From a virus: a stretch of DNA of 29,877 bases. The stretch is taken from the IMG/VR virus record IMGVR_UViG_3300025276_000143, positions 1 to 29,877 of that record; one strand, 5' to 3'. The notes beneath the pieces were generated by a model, which had not been told where the DNA came from, ran no database searches, and saw only the letters and a program-made list of their open reading frames with translations. Both the position numbers and the translations under genes were made by a program. How positions within the stretch are numbered: the stretch's first letter is position 1; the number at the start of each line of letters is the position of its first letter. Below, in pieces: positions 8,768-15,992 of the stretch.

Positions 8768-8941
8768 ATGAGTGTAAAAGAATTGATACAGAAAGCACAA
8801 GACAAAGACGCAACAGGGTTTGAGTCCGCTTTCGGCGATATTATGTCGGACAAGATGATGTCTGCTATCGAAACCAAATATACATCAATGTTTTCACCAG
8901 AAGAAGTTTCTGTTGAAGCTGATGCTGAAACAGAAGAGTAA
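8768..8941 (+). CDS. Small prohead core protein, gp67-like
   Basis: A 57-residue ORF starting MSVKELIQKAQ and ending in an acidic tail (EADAETEE). It sits between portal gp20 and the gp68-like/gp21 genes, where T4 has gp67, an abundant 80-residue prohead core protein that gp21 degrades. A perfect late promoter and an AAAGGAG site precede the ATG. Its small size, acidic tail and helical central part (GFESAFGDIMSDKMMSAIE) fit gp67, but T4 identity is usually weak for this gene and the call depends on position. Confidence 0.65.
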   Translation: MSVKELIQKAQDKDATGFESAFGDIMSDKMMSAIETKYTSMFSPEEVSVEADAETEE

Positions 8942-8950
8942 GGGGCTAAC

Positions 8951-9568
8951 ATGAAAAGCTTTAAGGACATGCTTGCAGAGACGGCTGATAAGCCTAAGTC
9001 TCCGGATGAACAAAACTTTTTAGACAAACATATTGTATCCAAGCAAGACCATCCAGTCGCACCTGATGACCAGTTTTCTGGAGACATCAAGGGTAAAAAG
9101 AAAAAGAAGCGTGATGCAGATCGTGAAGAGGGTCAAGATAAAGAAGTGTACGAAGCTTCTGAATCAGAAATGACTCCTGAGCAGGAAAAGAAGCGTGAAG
9201 AAATTGTAATGTCTTTGAAAGCCAAAATGAGCGAATTCAAATCTCGTTACGGCGACAAAGCTAAAGACGTTATGTATGCAACTGCTACTAAGATGGCAAT
9301 GAAAGACGAAGAAGTTTCCGAGGAAGTTTCTGAAGAGATTACTGAAGGCGTTCTAGCTGATTTACAAGACATCGTAAAGACAAAATCTATGAAAGCTGTA
9401 AAGTTTAAAGACGGTAAGAAGCAGAAAGTTGACTTAACTACTGCATCAATGATCGTTTCTATGCACAAGCAACTTAGCGGTGCGAACAAAAAGAAAGTCG
9501 AAGGCATGCTAGACGATAAGAATAACTTCATGAAGATGGTGCAATTTGCCATGAGTGCGGGGAAATAA
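8951..9568 (+). CDS. Prohead core-associated protein (gp68 position)
   Basis: A 205-residue, very charged protein: lysine-rich block GKKKKKRDADRE (about residues 48-59), then an acidic repeat EEVSEEVSEEITE (120-132), and a more compact C-terminal part (LADLQDIVKTKSMKAVKF to the end). ITE-G at residues 130-133 fits the (I/L)-x-E cleavage rule of the T4 prohead protease, so the N-terminal part could be removed during maturation. Position between gp67-like and gp21 matches T4 gp68 (141 residues), although I see no direct sequence resemblance. It ends two bases before the next start. Function in core assembly is inferred from context. Confidence 0.55.
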   Translation: MKSFKDMLAETADKPKSPDEQNFLDKHIVSKQDHPVAPDDQFSGDIKGKKKKKRDADREEGQDKEVYEASESEMTPEQEKKREEIVMSLKAKMSEFKSRYGDKAKDVMYATATKMAMKDEEVSEEVSEEITEGVLADLQDIVKTKSMKAVKFKDGKKQKVDLTTASMIVSMHKQLSGANKKKVEGMLDDKNNFMKMVQFAMSAGK

Positions 9569-9569
9569 T

Positions 9570-9887
9570 ATGTCTAGCGTAATCAGAGGAACAAGCGTAT
9601 TAGTCGCATTGGCAGCAAACGCAACAAGCGCCGCCGGTCATACAGGCACTACAGCTACTAGAGTCCGGATTTTTAACGAAGGATCTAGTGGATTTAATAC
9701 AATTGTTATTGGTGCAAGTGCGGCAACTAACCAGACGGTCAATGGAAATGTCACAGTTAATCGTGAAGCTGGCCTAACATATAGCTTTAAGATGCATGTT
9801 GGCGAGACTGTAACCATTGAGAAGCAACTTGGACAAACTATTACACCTACCGCCAATATCTCATATACACCAGTCGTTTACAGATAA
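9570..9887 (+). CDS. Small beta-rich protein in capsid operon
   Basis: A 105-residue protein I do not recognise. I start it at ATG 9570 behind GGGGA; a GTG start at 9555 inside the previous gene would add five residues. The sequence is rich in Ala, Thr, Val, Gly and Asn with short alternating hydrophobic stretches (TRVRIFNEG, NTIVIGAS, YSFKMHVGETVTIEK), suggesting an all-beta fold. It has no Cys, few acidic residues, and no signal peptide. Placed between the core proteins and the protease, in the late transcript from 8734, it is likely structural; a capsid decoration or head-associated protein is one possibility. Confidence 0.6.
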   Translation: MSSVIRGTSVLVALAANATSAAGHTGTTATRVRIFNEGSSGFNTIVIGASAATNQTVNGNVTVNREAGLTYSFKMHVGETVTIEKQLGQTITPTANISYTPVVYR

Positions 9888-9897
9888 GGGAGGAAGA

Positions 9898-10575
9898 ATG
9901 TCATTATTAATTAAAGAACTCGTTGAAGACGTACACTATATTACTGAAGCCTCAGAAGACGGTAAAGGTAAGAATTACTTCATCGAAGGTATCATCATGC
10001 AAGGTGATATCAAAAACAGAAATGGTCGCATGTATCCTTCAAGAGTTCTCGTAAAAGAGATGAAGAGATATAATGAATCATATGTTGCGAAAAATCGTGC
10101 ATATGGCGAATTAGGACACCCAGCAGGACCAACTATTAATCTAGATCGTGTATCACACATGTTCACTGAATTAAAGCAAGACGGTTCGAACATTGTTGGT
10201 CGTGCTAAGATTATGGAAACCCCTATGGGCAAAATCGTTAAGAATATTATCGATGAAGGCGGACTAGTTGGTATTTCGTCACGTGGCATGGGATCAATTA
10301 AACAGAATAAGAACGGAATCATGGAAGTGCAAGATGACTTTATGCTTGCAACTGCCGGAGACATCGTTGCAGACCCGTCTGCTCCTGACGCATTCGTAAA
10401 GGGTGTTATGGAAGGGGTAGAATGGATATATGATGTTGCTTCTTCTTCATGGACTTCAGCGCAAGCTTTTGACCAAATCGAAGAAGAAATTAGAGATACC
10501 GCAAGAGTATCTACGAAGGAGCTAGAGGTGAAAGCTGCCGCTCTATTTGAAAGGTTTGTAAGGTCTTTGCGCTAA
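9898..10575 (+). CDS. 21: Prohead core protease gp21
   Basis: A 225-residue serine protease of the T4 gp21 family, distantly related to herpesvirus assemblin. The catalytic His is in YGELGHPAG (His74), and the Ser is in GLVGISSRGMG (Ser127 or Ser128). Other family marks are NRNGRMYP (residues 40-47) and TAGDIVADPSAPDAFV (152-167). The start is ATG 9898 after GGGAGGAAG; the frame is open upstream to 9817 but that would overlap the preceding gene. ITE-A (residues 15-18) is a plausible self-cleavage site. In assembly it cuts gp67, gp68, gp22 and gp23 after (I/L)-x-E. T4 gp21 is 212 residues. Confidence 0.95.
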   Translation: MSLLIKELVEDVHYITEASEDGKGKNYFIEGIIMQGDIKNRNGRMYPSRVLVKEMKRYNESYVAKNRAYGELGHPAGPTINLDRVSHMFTELKQDGSNIVGRAKIMETPMGKIVKNIIDEGGLVGISSRGMGSIKQNKNGIMEVQDDFMLATAGDIVADPSAPDAFVKGVMEGVEWIYDVASSSWTSAQAFDQIEEEIRDTARVSTKELEVKAAALFERFVRSLR

Positions 10576-10602
10576 AAGCGTAACACATGATTTTTATAAA
10601 TA
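10567..10602 (+). promoter_or_regulatory. Weak hairpin and late promoter TATAAATA for gp22
   Basis: TTGCGCT (10567-10573) pairs with AGCGTAA (10577-10583) over the gp21 stop codon, a weak terminator-like hairpin with a T-run at 10591-10595. The T-run runs into a perfect late octamer at 10595-10602, 40 bases before the gp22 start. Confidence 0.75.
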
Positions 10603-10642
10603 ATACTAAATGAACACACTACTTATAAAAGGAGAAGTCAAA

Positions 10643-11569
10643 ATGAGTGAAGAACTAGAAAAGAATCTAGACCTAGATGAAGCGAAAGCTACGGGCGAAG
10701 ATTCTGTTGCAGCCGATGCTGTTACTCCCACAGGTGGTTCAGTGAAAAAGCGCAAGGGTGATCTTAAGAAAGCCGCTGATGCAAAAGCTGATGATGTCGA
10801 AGATGATGTCAAAACCCCTCAAGGAAAAAACGATGTAGGTATGAAAGAAGCTGTTGAGCGTATGTTTGAAGGATCAGATTTATCTGAAGACTTCAAAATG
10901 CAAACTATTGCTATTTTCGAAGCCGCAGTACATGAAAAAGTGTTAGCTGAAACTGCTACACTTGAAGAAAAGTTTGAAAGTGATCTACAGGAACAAGTAA
11001 ACGTTGCTGTTGATGAGTTGGTAGAAAAAGTTGACGCCTATCTCGACTACGTTGTAGAGGGTTGGATGGATGACAATCAGGTTCAAATCGAAAGCAACAT
11101 CAAAGTTGAAGTCGCTGAATCACTATTAACTGGCATCAAGGGTCTTGTTGTTGAACACAACATGGAAATCGATGATGAGCAAAAAGATATCGTTGCTGAT
11201 TTAGAAGGAAAGCTCGAAGAGTCTACTACTAAATATAACGAGATCGTTGAGCAAATGATTGAAGTTCGTGAAGCTAAGACACAAGCCGACCTTGAAGTTG
11301 CCTTCAAAGGAATTTCTGAGGATCTAACTGACACACAAGCAGACAAGTTGCGTGTTCTCTCAGAAGGCGTATCTTATGATACAGTAGAAGACTACAGTAA
11401 GAAACTTGTTGCTATTCGTGACAACTACTTTACCGAATCTGCTCCTGTTGTATCTGAAGATGAAACTGATCTTCTTAATGAAGAGATTGCGGATGACGTT
11501 AAGCCAGTAATTAGTTCTAATCCGAACGTTGCTGCCTATGCAGATTCTTTAAACCGCTTTGCCAAATAA
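10643..11569 (+). CDS. 22: Prohead scaffold protein gp22
   Basis: A 308-residue, acidic, mostly helical protein between the protease and the capsid gene, matching T4 gp22 (269 residues), the main internal scaffold of the prohead. The N-terminal 50 residues are low-complexity and charged. The region VERMFEGSDLSEDFKMQTIAIFEAAV (about residues 69-94) is a family signature in marine T4-likes, followed by long coiled-coil-prone helices (LEEKFESDLQEQVNVAV and later LEGKLEESTTKYNEIVEQM). LDE-A at residues 11-14 fits gp21 cleavage. I start at ATG 10643 after AAAGGAG; an in-frame ATG at 10610 lies too close to the late promoter. The scaffold is expected to be degraded before packaging. Confidence 0.93.
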   Translation: MSEELEKNLDLDEAKATGEDSVAADAVTPTGGSVKKRKGDLKKAADAKADDVEDDVKTPQGKNDVGMKEAVERMFEGSDLSEDFKMQTIAIFEAAVHEKVLAETATLEEKFESDLQEQVNVAVDELVEKVDAYLDYVVEGWMDDNQVQIESNIKVEVAESLLTGIKGLVVEHNMEIDDEQKDIVADLEGKLEESTTKYNEIVEQMIEVREAKTQADLEVAFKGISEDLTDTQADKLRVLSEGVSYDTVEDYSKKLVAIRDNYFTESAPVVSEDETDLLNEEIADDVKPVISSNPNVAAYADSLNRFAK

Positions 11570-11575
11570 TTATTA

Positions 11576-11583
11576 TATAAATA
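11576..11583 (+). promoter_or_regulatory. Late promoter TATAAATA for gp23
   Basis: Perfect octamer in the 50-base gap after gp22, extended as ATAAATACTA, followed by AAAAAAGGAG before the major capsid start. A dedicated strong promoter for the most abundant virion protein is expected. Confidence 0.88.
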
Positions 11584-11619
11584 CTACTAAGTAAAATCTC
11601 AAAAAAGGAGAACCACAAA

Positions 11620-12882
11620 ATGAGAAATGAAGAACTGATGAACAAGTGGAAGCCCATCCTAGAGCATACTGCTCTACCGGGTATCCAAGACTCTCACAGA
11701 AGTGCTGTTACAGCAACTCTATTGGAGAACACTGAAACAGCTATGATTGAAGAAGGTGGATATGCACCTACATCATTGCTTGAAGCCGCACCTGCTAACT
11801 CTAGTGCTGATATGGCTAAATATGATCCCGTACTGATCTCTCTAGTACGCCGTGCAATGCCTAACTTGGTTGCATATGACATTGCTGGCGTTCAGCCAAT
11901 GACTGGTCCTACTGGACTTATCTTCGCAATGCGTACTAAGTACGAAGACACTGGCGGTAAGCCAGAAGCTTTCTACACCGAATCCGATTCAGATTATTCT
12001 GGTACTGGAACTCATGCTAACGCATTGGGTGCTGGCTCAGAAACAACTGGTTCTGGTTTTGCTACTGCTGATGCAGAAGCTCTTGGTGATGGTTCGGCTG
12101 CTGAGTTCGCTCAAATGTCTTTCGCTATCGAGAAAGTATCTGTAACAGCTAAGTCACGTGCTTTGAAAGCAGAGTACACAACTGAACTTGCTCAAGACCT
12201 TAAAGCTATCCATGGTTTGGATGCTGAGACTGAGTTAGCTAACATGTTGTCTGCTGAATTGCTTGCTGAAATTAACCGTGAAGTAATTCGTACGGTTTAT
12301 GTAACAAGTAAAGCTGGATCACAGACTGGTACTGCTACTGCTGGTACATTCAACTTAGACGTTGATGCTAACGGCCGTTGGAGCGTAGAGAAGTTTAAAG
12401 GTCTCATGTTCCAAATCGAAAAAGAAGCTAACCAAATTGCTAAAGACACCCGTCGAGGCAAAGGTAACTTGATCGTATGTTCATCTGATGTTGCATCTGC
12501 ACTTCAAATGGCAGGCGTTCTTGACTATGCTCCTGCTTTGAATAGCAACAACTTGAGCCCAGATGACACAGGCAACACGTTTGCTGGTGTTCTGAACGGT
12601 CGCTTCAAAGTGTATATCGATCCATACGCCGGTGCTAACTACATGGTAGTTGGTTATAAAGGTTCTAGCACATTCGATGCTGGTCTCTTCTATTGCCCAT
12701 ACGTGCCATTACAAATGGTTCGTGCAGTTGGCGAGAATAGCTTCCAATCTAAGCTTGGATTCAAGACTCGTTACGGCATGGTTGCTAACCCATTCGCTGG
12801 TGGTGCTACAGTTCGCTCAGGCGCACTTACTGCCAACGATAACGTTTACTACCGTCGTACAGCAGTTACTAACTTGCTATAA
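11620..12882 (+). CDS. 23: Major capsid protein gp23
   Basis: A 420-residue T4-type major capsid protein (T4 gp23 is 521; marine relatives are shorter). The N-terminal propeptide (about residues 1-55) ends in LLE-A (53-56), matching the gp21 cleavage rule. The mature region begins with PANSSADMAKYDPVLISLVRR and MPNLVAYDIAGVQPMTGPTG (about 58-98), the classic gp23 stretch, and the C-terminal half has the HK97-fold pattern FKVYIDPYA, MVVGYKG, FYCPYVPLQM (about residues 327-365). The strong AAAAGGAG site and own late promoter fit heavy expression. Codon use is more GCT/GAA-biased than in neighbours. A strong terminator follows. Confidence 0.98.
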   Translation: MRNEELMNKWKPILEHTALPGIQDSHRSAVTATLLENTETAMIEEGGYAPTSLLEAAPANSSADMAKYDPVLISLVRRAMPNLVAYDIAGVQPMTGPTGLIFAMRTKYEDTGGKPEAFYTESDSDYSGTGTHANALGAGSETTGSGFATADAEALGDGSAAEFAQMSFAIEKVSVTAKSRALKAEYTTELAQDLKAIHGLDAETELANMLSAELLAEINREVIRTVYVTSKAGSQTGTATAGTFNLDVDANGRWSVEKFKGLMFQIEKEANQIAKDTRRGKGNLIVCSSDVASALQMAGVLDYAPALNSNNLSPDDTGNTFAGVLNGRFKVYIDPYAGANYMVVGYKGSSTFDAGLFYCPYVPLQMVRAVGENSFQSKLGFKTRYGMVANPFAGGATVRSGALTANDNVYYRRTAVTNLL

Positions 12883-12890
12883 AAATAAGA

Positions 12891-12942
12891 TTGGGGTCAA
12901 CCCAACCTGACTTTAAGAGGCTCTTCGGAGCCTCTTTTTTTT
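12891..12942 (+). terminator. Strong rho-independent terminator after gp23
   Basis: AAGAGGCTC (12915-12923), tetraloop TTCG, GAGCCTCTT (12928-12936), then an unbroken T-run to 12942. A small hairpin TTGGG/CCCAA (12891-12905) precedes it. This is a textbook intrinsic terminator with a stable UUCG-type loop. Confidence 0.93.
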
Positions 12943-12957
12943 GCTCTTTTTTTTGTA

Positions 12958-12965
12958 TATAAATA
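12958..12965 (+). promoter_or_regulatory. Late promoter TATAAATA for the gp3-like gene
   Basis: Perfect late octamer 16 bases after the gp23 terminator T-run and 24 bases before the ATG at 12990, restarting late transcription for the next structural gene. Confidence 0.82.
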
Positions 12966-12989
12966 ATAGAATAAACGTGGGAGAAGAAC

Positions 12990-13511
12990 ATGGCTACAAA
13001 TAACTTTCTATCATCAGTCGAGTTCAAATTCGTAATCAATAGATTGCCGAATGTTGAATTTTACGTACAGCAGGTAAACATTCCTGGAGTTAACTCTGGA
13101 TACGCAGAAAGAATGACTCCATTTAAGTCGATCTATACACCAGGTGATACGCTAGTCTATGAAGACCTTACACTACAGATTATAGCAGACGAAAATATGC
13201 TATCGTTTAAAGAGTCCTTGAGCTGGCTAGAAGCTATTACTAGACCTGAAAGCTTTACAGGATATGCGGCACTTAACTCGCCACAAGTGGCATCATCTTC
13301 ACGACTCAATCCTGAAGGTTCAGGCGTAACGTCTGATGGTACTTTGATCGTATTAGATAGTAACAAGAATCCGAATATAGAGATAGTCTTTAAAGATATG
13401 TTTCCAGTAGCCGTTGGTAGCATACAGCTAAATACTACTGATGCGGATGTTACACCACCAAATTTTGATATAACTTTTAAATACAGTGATTATTCTATAA
13501 AGATAATATGA
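12990..13511 (+). CDS. Tail tube-fold protein, likely tail completion gp3
   Basis: A 173-residue protein resembling gp19 in strand pattern: FKFVINRLPNVEFYVQQVNIPG (about residues 12-33) corresponds to the PFMVQAAAIPE region of gp19, and TLQIIADENMLSFKESLSWLEAI (53-75) to its IMNDEDF...ENWM helix. In marine T4-like phages the gene between gp23 and uvsY is annotated gp3, the tail completion protein capping the tube (T4 gp3 is 176 residues), so position and length agree. The C-terminal FDITFKYSDYSI strand resembles the gp19 end. It has its own late promoter and GGGAGAAG site. A baseplate-tube junction protein (gp48/gp54 type) is the alternative. Confidence 0.7.
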   Translation: MATNNFLSSVEFKFVINRLPNVEFYVQQVNIPGVNSGYAERMTPFKSIYTPGDTLVYEDLTLQIIADENMLSFKESLSWLEAITRPESFTGYAALNSPQVASSSRLNPEGSGVTSDGTLIVLDSNKNPNIEIVFKDMFPVAVGSIQLNTTDADVTPPNFDITFKYSDYSIKII

Positions 13512-13515
13512 TGAG

Positions 13516-13544
13516 TTGACAATACTAACTACCTGTGATATGAT
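13516..13544 (+). promoter_or_regulatory. Sigma-70 promoter for uvsY
   Basis: TTGACA (13516-13521), 17-base spacer, TATGAT (13539-13544) with an extended -10 TGA just before it. It lies directly after the gp3-like stop and 33 bases before uvsY. It marks the switch from late to host-type promoters in the window. Confidence 0.88.
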
Positions 13545-13576
13545 CGCAGAACGATACTTAAATTATGGAGAGATGA

Positions 13577-14011
13577 ATGAAACTAGAGAATATTATTGCA
13601 GAATGGGACAAAGATGGTCCAATCAATGCAATCAACATATCGAGCGAAGCCTCGAACACACCAAAACTGCACAATAAGTATTTCAAATTTTATATGGGAG
13701 AAGGTCATTTCCTACGTAAGATGAAAGCGGAATACAAAAAGCTAAAGATGCTCAAGATGGAATACTACAAGGGTGACCTAGATGTATCCGAGCTGAAGCA
13801 GTATGGCTGGGAACCTCAACCCCTTAAAATTCTGAGACAAGACATACCAACATACATCGAAGCAGACAATGATCTGATCGAGGCTGGGTTGCGTATCGGT
13901 GAACAAGAACAAAAAGTGGAATACTTAGAAGCCATCATTAAGATGATAGGTAACAGAGGCTTTCAAATAAAGAGCATTATAGACTGGGAGAGATTTAGAG
14001 TTGGTGGCTAA
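13577..14011 (+). CDS. uvsY: Recombination mediator UvsY
   Basis: A 144-residue protein matching UvsY (T4: 137), the mediator that loads the UvsX recombinase on gp32-coated single-stranded DNA. Typical features are the N-terminal LENIIAEWDKDGPIN, PKLHNKYFKFY (about residues 29-39), the Lys-rich helix KMKAEYKKLKMLKMEYYKG (48-66) and the C-terminal IGNRGFQIKSIIDWERF (122-138). Of three close ATGs, 13577 gives the best fit to GGAGAG at 13567-13572. It overlaps uvsW by one base (TAATG) and is driven by the sigma-70 promoter at 13516. uvsX itself is not in the window. Confidence 0.95.
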   Translation: MKLENIIAEWDKDGPINAINISSEASNTPKLHNKYFKFYMGEGHFLRKMKAEYKKLKMLKMEYYKGDLDVSELKQYGWEPQPLKILRQDIPTYIEADNDLIEAGLRIGEQEQKVEYLEAIIKMIGNRGFQIKSIIDWERFRVGG

Positions 14012-15465
14012 TGGATAATGTATTAATAGAACGAGTAAACGATGTTTACGTTAGAGTAAGCTGTGAACCAGGCATTAAGATGGAGCTATCTGGACACTTC
14101 GAGTTTGAAGTACCAGGTGCTAAGTTCATACCTTCTGTACGTAACAAAGTTTGGGATGGCAAGATAAGATTGTTTAATGCTATGACGGGCATGATATATG
14201 CTGGTCTCGTTCCACGTATTCTAAAGTTCTGTAACATGCGAGATTATCCTGTAGAGGTTAGCCCTGGTACGTATGAGATAAATGATGTGCCCGATGACTC
14301 AGGAATGCAGTTAGCTAAAGAGTTTGAATCGACTTTTGTGCCTAGAGAGTACCAGAACGAAGCTGTAGTACACGCACTTAAACGAGATAGGGCGTTGATG
14401 CTGTCACCAACCGCATCTGGTAAATCCTTTATCATCTACATGTTAACACGTTTTCATATGGCACAGGGTAGAAAGACTATCATTGTCGTACCTACGACAT
14501 CACTTGTAGAGCAAATGGCTTCTGATTTCATCGAATATAATAACGGTAATCCATTAGATATACATAAGATCAGAGGCGGCATTGATAAGAACGTTGACGC
14601 TGAGATCACTATCACAACATGGCAATCTATTTACAAGTTAAAGAAAGATTGGTATGAGAAATTCGATGTGGTCGTAGGAGATGAGGCTCACCTATTTAAA
14701 GCTAAGTCTTTGATATCTGTATTAGAGAAAATGATTGATTGTAAGTATCGCTATGGATTTACAGGAACACTTGACGGATCACAGACGCATAAGTTGGTGC
14801 TTGAAGGTTTGTTCGGTGCAGTGTATGAAGTAACCACTACAAAGAAGCTGATAGAAGATAACACACTCGCAGAGTTTGGAATTACAGCAATCACTCTACA
14901 GTATCCAGACGCAGTTAGAAAGCTGAATAAAGGTAAGACCTATCAAGAAGAAATCGACTGGATAGTTACTAATGAATCGAGAAACAAATATATTCGTAAT
15001 CTTGCTCACTCTCTGCATGGTAATACTCTTATCCTGTTTCAGTTCGTTGAAAAGCACGGTAAAGTCCTATTACCTATGCTTGAGAAAGAAGGCAAGCATG
15101 TTCATTTCATCTATGGGGGAATCAGTGCAGAGGATCGTGAAGAAGTTAGGAGACTCGCTGAGACTAATGATGATAATATCATTCTCGCTAGTTATGGTAC
15201 CTTTAGTACTGGTGTTAACATTAAGCGTTTGGATAATATTATATTTGCTAGTCCGTCTAAGTCCAAAATAAGAAACTTGCAGTCAATAGGTAGAGTACTT
15301 AGGAAGAGTAATAATAATAGTAAAGCTACGCTTTACGACATAGTAGATGATCTACAATGGAAGTCAAACAAGAACTTTGCAGTCAAGCACTTCATTGAAA
15401 GAGTTAAGATATACAATGATGAGGGGTTTGAGTATCGTATATATAATGTTAGTATTAAAGGATAA
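14011..15465 (+). CDS. uvsW: Recombination helicase UvsW
   Basis: A 484-residue superfamily 2 DNA/RNA helicase. After an N-terminal domain (about residues 1-105) that binds DNA in T4 UvsW come REYQ (112-115), motif I PTASGKS (133-139), DEAH (224-227), TGTLD (251-255), a second RecA-like domain with FQFVEKHGK (343-351) and ASYGTFSTGVNIKRLD (393-408), and motif VI QSIGRVLR (424-431). In T4, UvsW branch-migrates recombination intermediates, removes R-loops at origins and shifts replication to the recombination-dependent mode. Coupled to uvsY by TAATG. Very confident. Confidence 0.96.
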   Translation: MDNVLIERVNDVYVRVSCEPGIKMELSGHFEFEVPGAKFIPSVRNKVWDGKIRLFNAMTGMIYAGLVPRILKFCNMRDYPVEVSPGTYEINDVPDDSGMQLAKEFESTFVPREYQNEAVVHALKRDRALMLSPTASGKSFIIYMLTRFHMAQGRKTIIVVPTTSLVEQMASDFIEYNNGNPLDIHKIRGGIDKNVDAEITITTWQSIYKLKKDWYEKFDVVVGDEAHLFKAKSLISVLEKMIDCKYRYGFTGTLDGSQTHKLVLEGLFGAVYEVTTTKKLIEDNTLAEFGITAITLQYPDAVRKLNKGKTYQEEIDWIVTNESRNKYIRNLAHSLHGNTLILFQFVEKHGKVLLPMLEKEGKHVHFIYGGISAEDREEVRRLAETNDDNIILASYGTFSTGVNIKRLDNIIFASPSKSKIRNLQSIGRVLRKSNNNSKATLYDIVDDLQWKSNKNFAVKHFIERVKIYNDEGFEYRIYNVSIKG

Positions 15466-15468
15466 ATT

Positions 15469-15834
15469 ATGTTGATTCATATCAAAATGAGTAACGGTGA
15501 AGACTTGATAGCTAATTCTATATCAGAAGACGATGATCAGATTAGTATCGAGAACCCTGTACAAGTACGAATTCACCCAGTACACGGATTCTTTGCTAAG
15601 AGTTGGATGTTACTATCGGAGGAGAACTCAGTTTCTCTTAAAAAGAAGGACGTCCTGTTCTTAGGAAAAGCAAATGAGAAAGCTACAGAGTACTATGACA
15701 CGTTTGTTGCGAGACTACATGATCTCCAGTCTGAAGATAATTACAACCTAGAAGACAATCTAGCTGATGATGATGCTACGATAGAAGATGTGTTCACAGC
15801 GTTAATTGAATCTAAGTCTAGTGTTAAACATTAG
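15469..15834 (+). CDS. Small Sm-like protein of unknown role
   Basis: A 121-residue protein three bases after uvsW. The first 75 residues look like an Sm/Hfq-type small beta barrel: IKMSNGEDLIANSI, then DDQISIENPVQVRI, a central WMLLSEEN strand and VSLKKKDVLFLG. The remaining C-terminal tail is helical and acidic (DNLADDDATIEDVF). Proteins of this kind next to uvsW occur in marine T4-like phages, to my recollection without known function. RNA or protein binding is possible from the fold-like pattern, but not shown. Its 3' end faces a minus-strand promoter at 15859-15886. Confidence 0.7.
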   Translation: MLIHIKMSNGEDLIANSISEDDDQISIENPVQVRIHPVHGFFAKSWMLLSEENSVSLKKKDVLFLGKANEKATEYYDTFVARLHDLQSEDNYNLEDNLADDDATIEDVFTALIESKSSVKH

Positions 15835-15858
15835 TTCTATTGCTGAGAGCATAGCTCT

Positions 15859-15886
15859 ATTATACACGATTCCACAGCCATGTCAA
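15859..15886 (-). promoter_or_regulatory. Minus-strand consensus sigma-70 promoter
   Basis: Read on the minus strand: TTGACA (15886 to 15881), 16-base spacer, TATAAT (15864 to 15859). Both boxes are perfect. It lies in the 158-base non-coding gap before gp55 and points leftward, antisense to the Sm-like gene and uvsW. The first transcribed bases would form a small hairpin (GAGC/GCTC near 15846-15858). No minus-strand gene is credible there. Confidence 0.6.
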
Positions 15887-15930
15887 GTCTTTTCTAGTAC
15901 TATTTCAATAAAATATAAATTAATAATGTC

Positions 15931-15959
15931 TTGACAAACGGTACGTTTTTGTATATACT
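15931..15959 (+). promoter_or_regulatory. Sigma-70 promoter for gp55
   Basis: TTGACA (15931-15936), 17-base spacer, TATACT (15954-15959). It lies 33 bases before the gp55 start. A TATAAATT (15914-15921), one mismatch from the late octamer, sits just upstream and might add late expression. Confidence 0.88.
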
Positions 15960-15992
15960 ATAGTAAATAAGTTATAAAAGGTGAGGTGATTG

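Noticed and set aside
15846-15858. AGAGC-ATA-GCTCT as terminator of the uvsW transcript
   Set aside because: The stem is five pairs without a T-run; it is better seen as the 5' hairpin of the possible minus-strand RNA.
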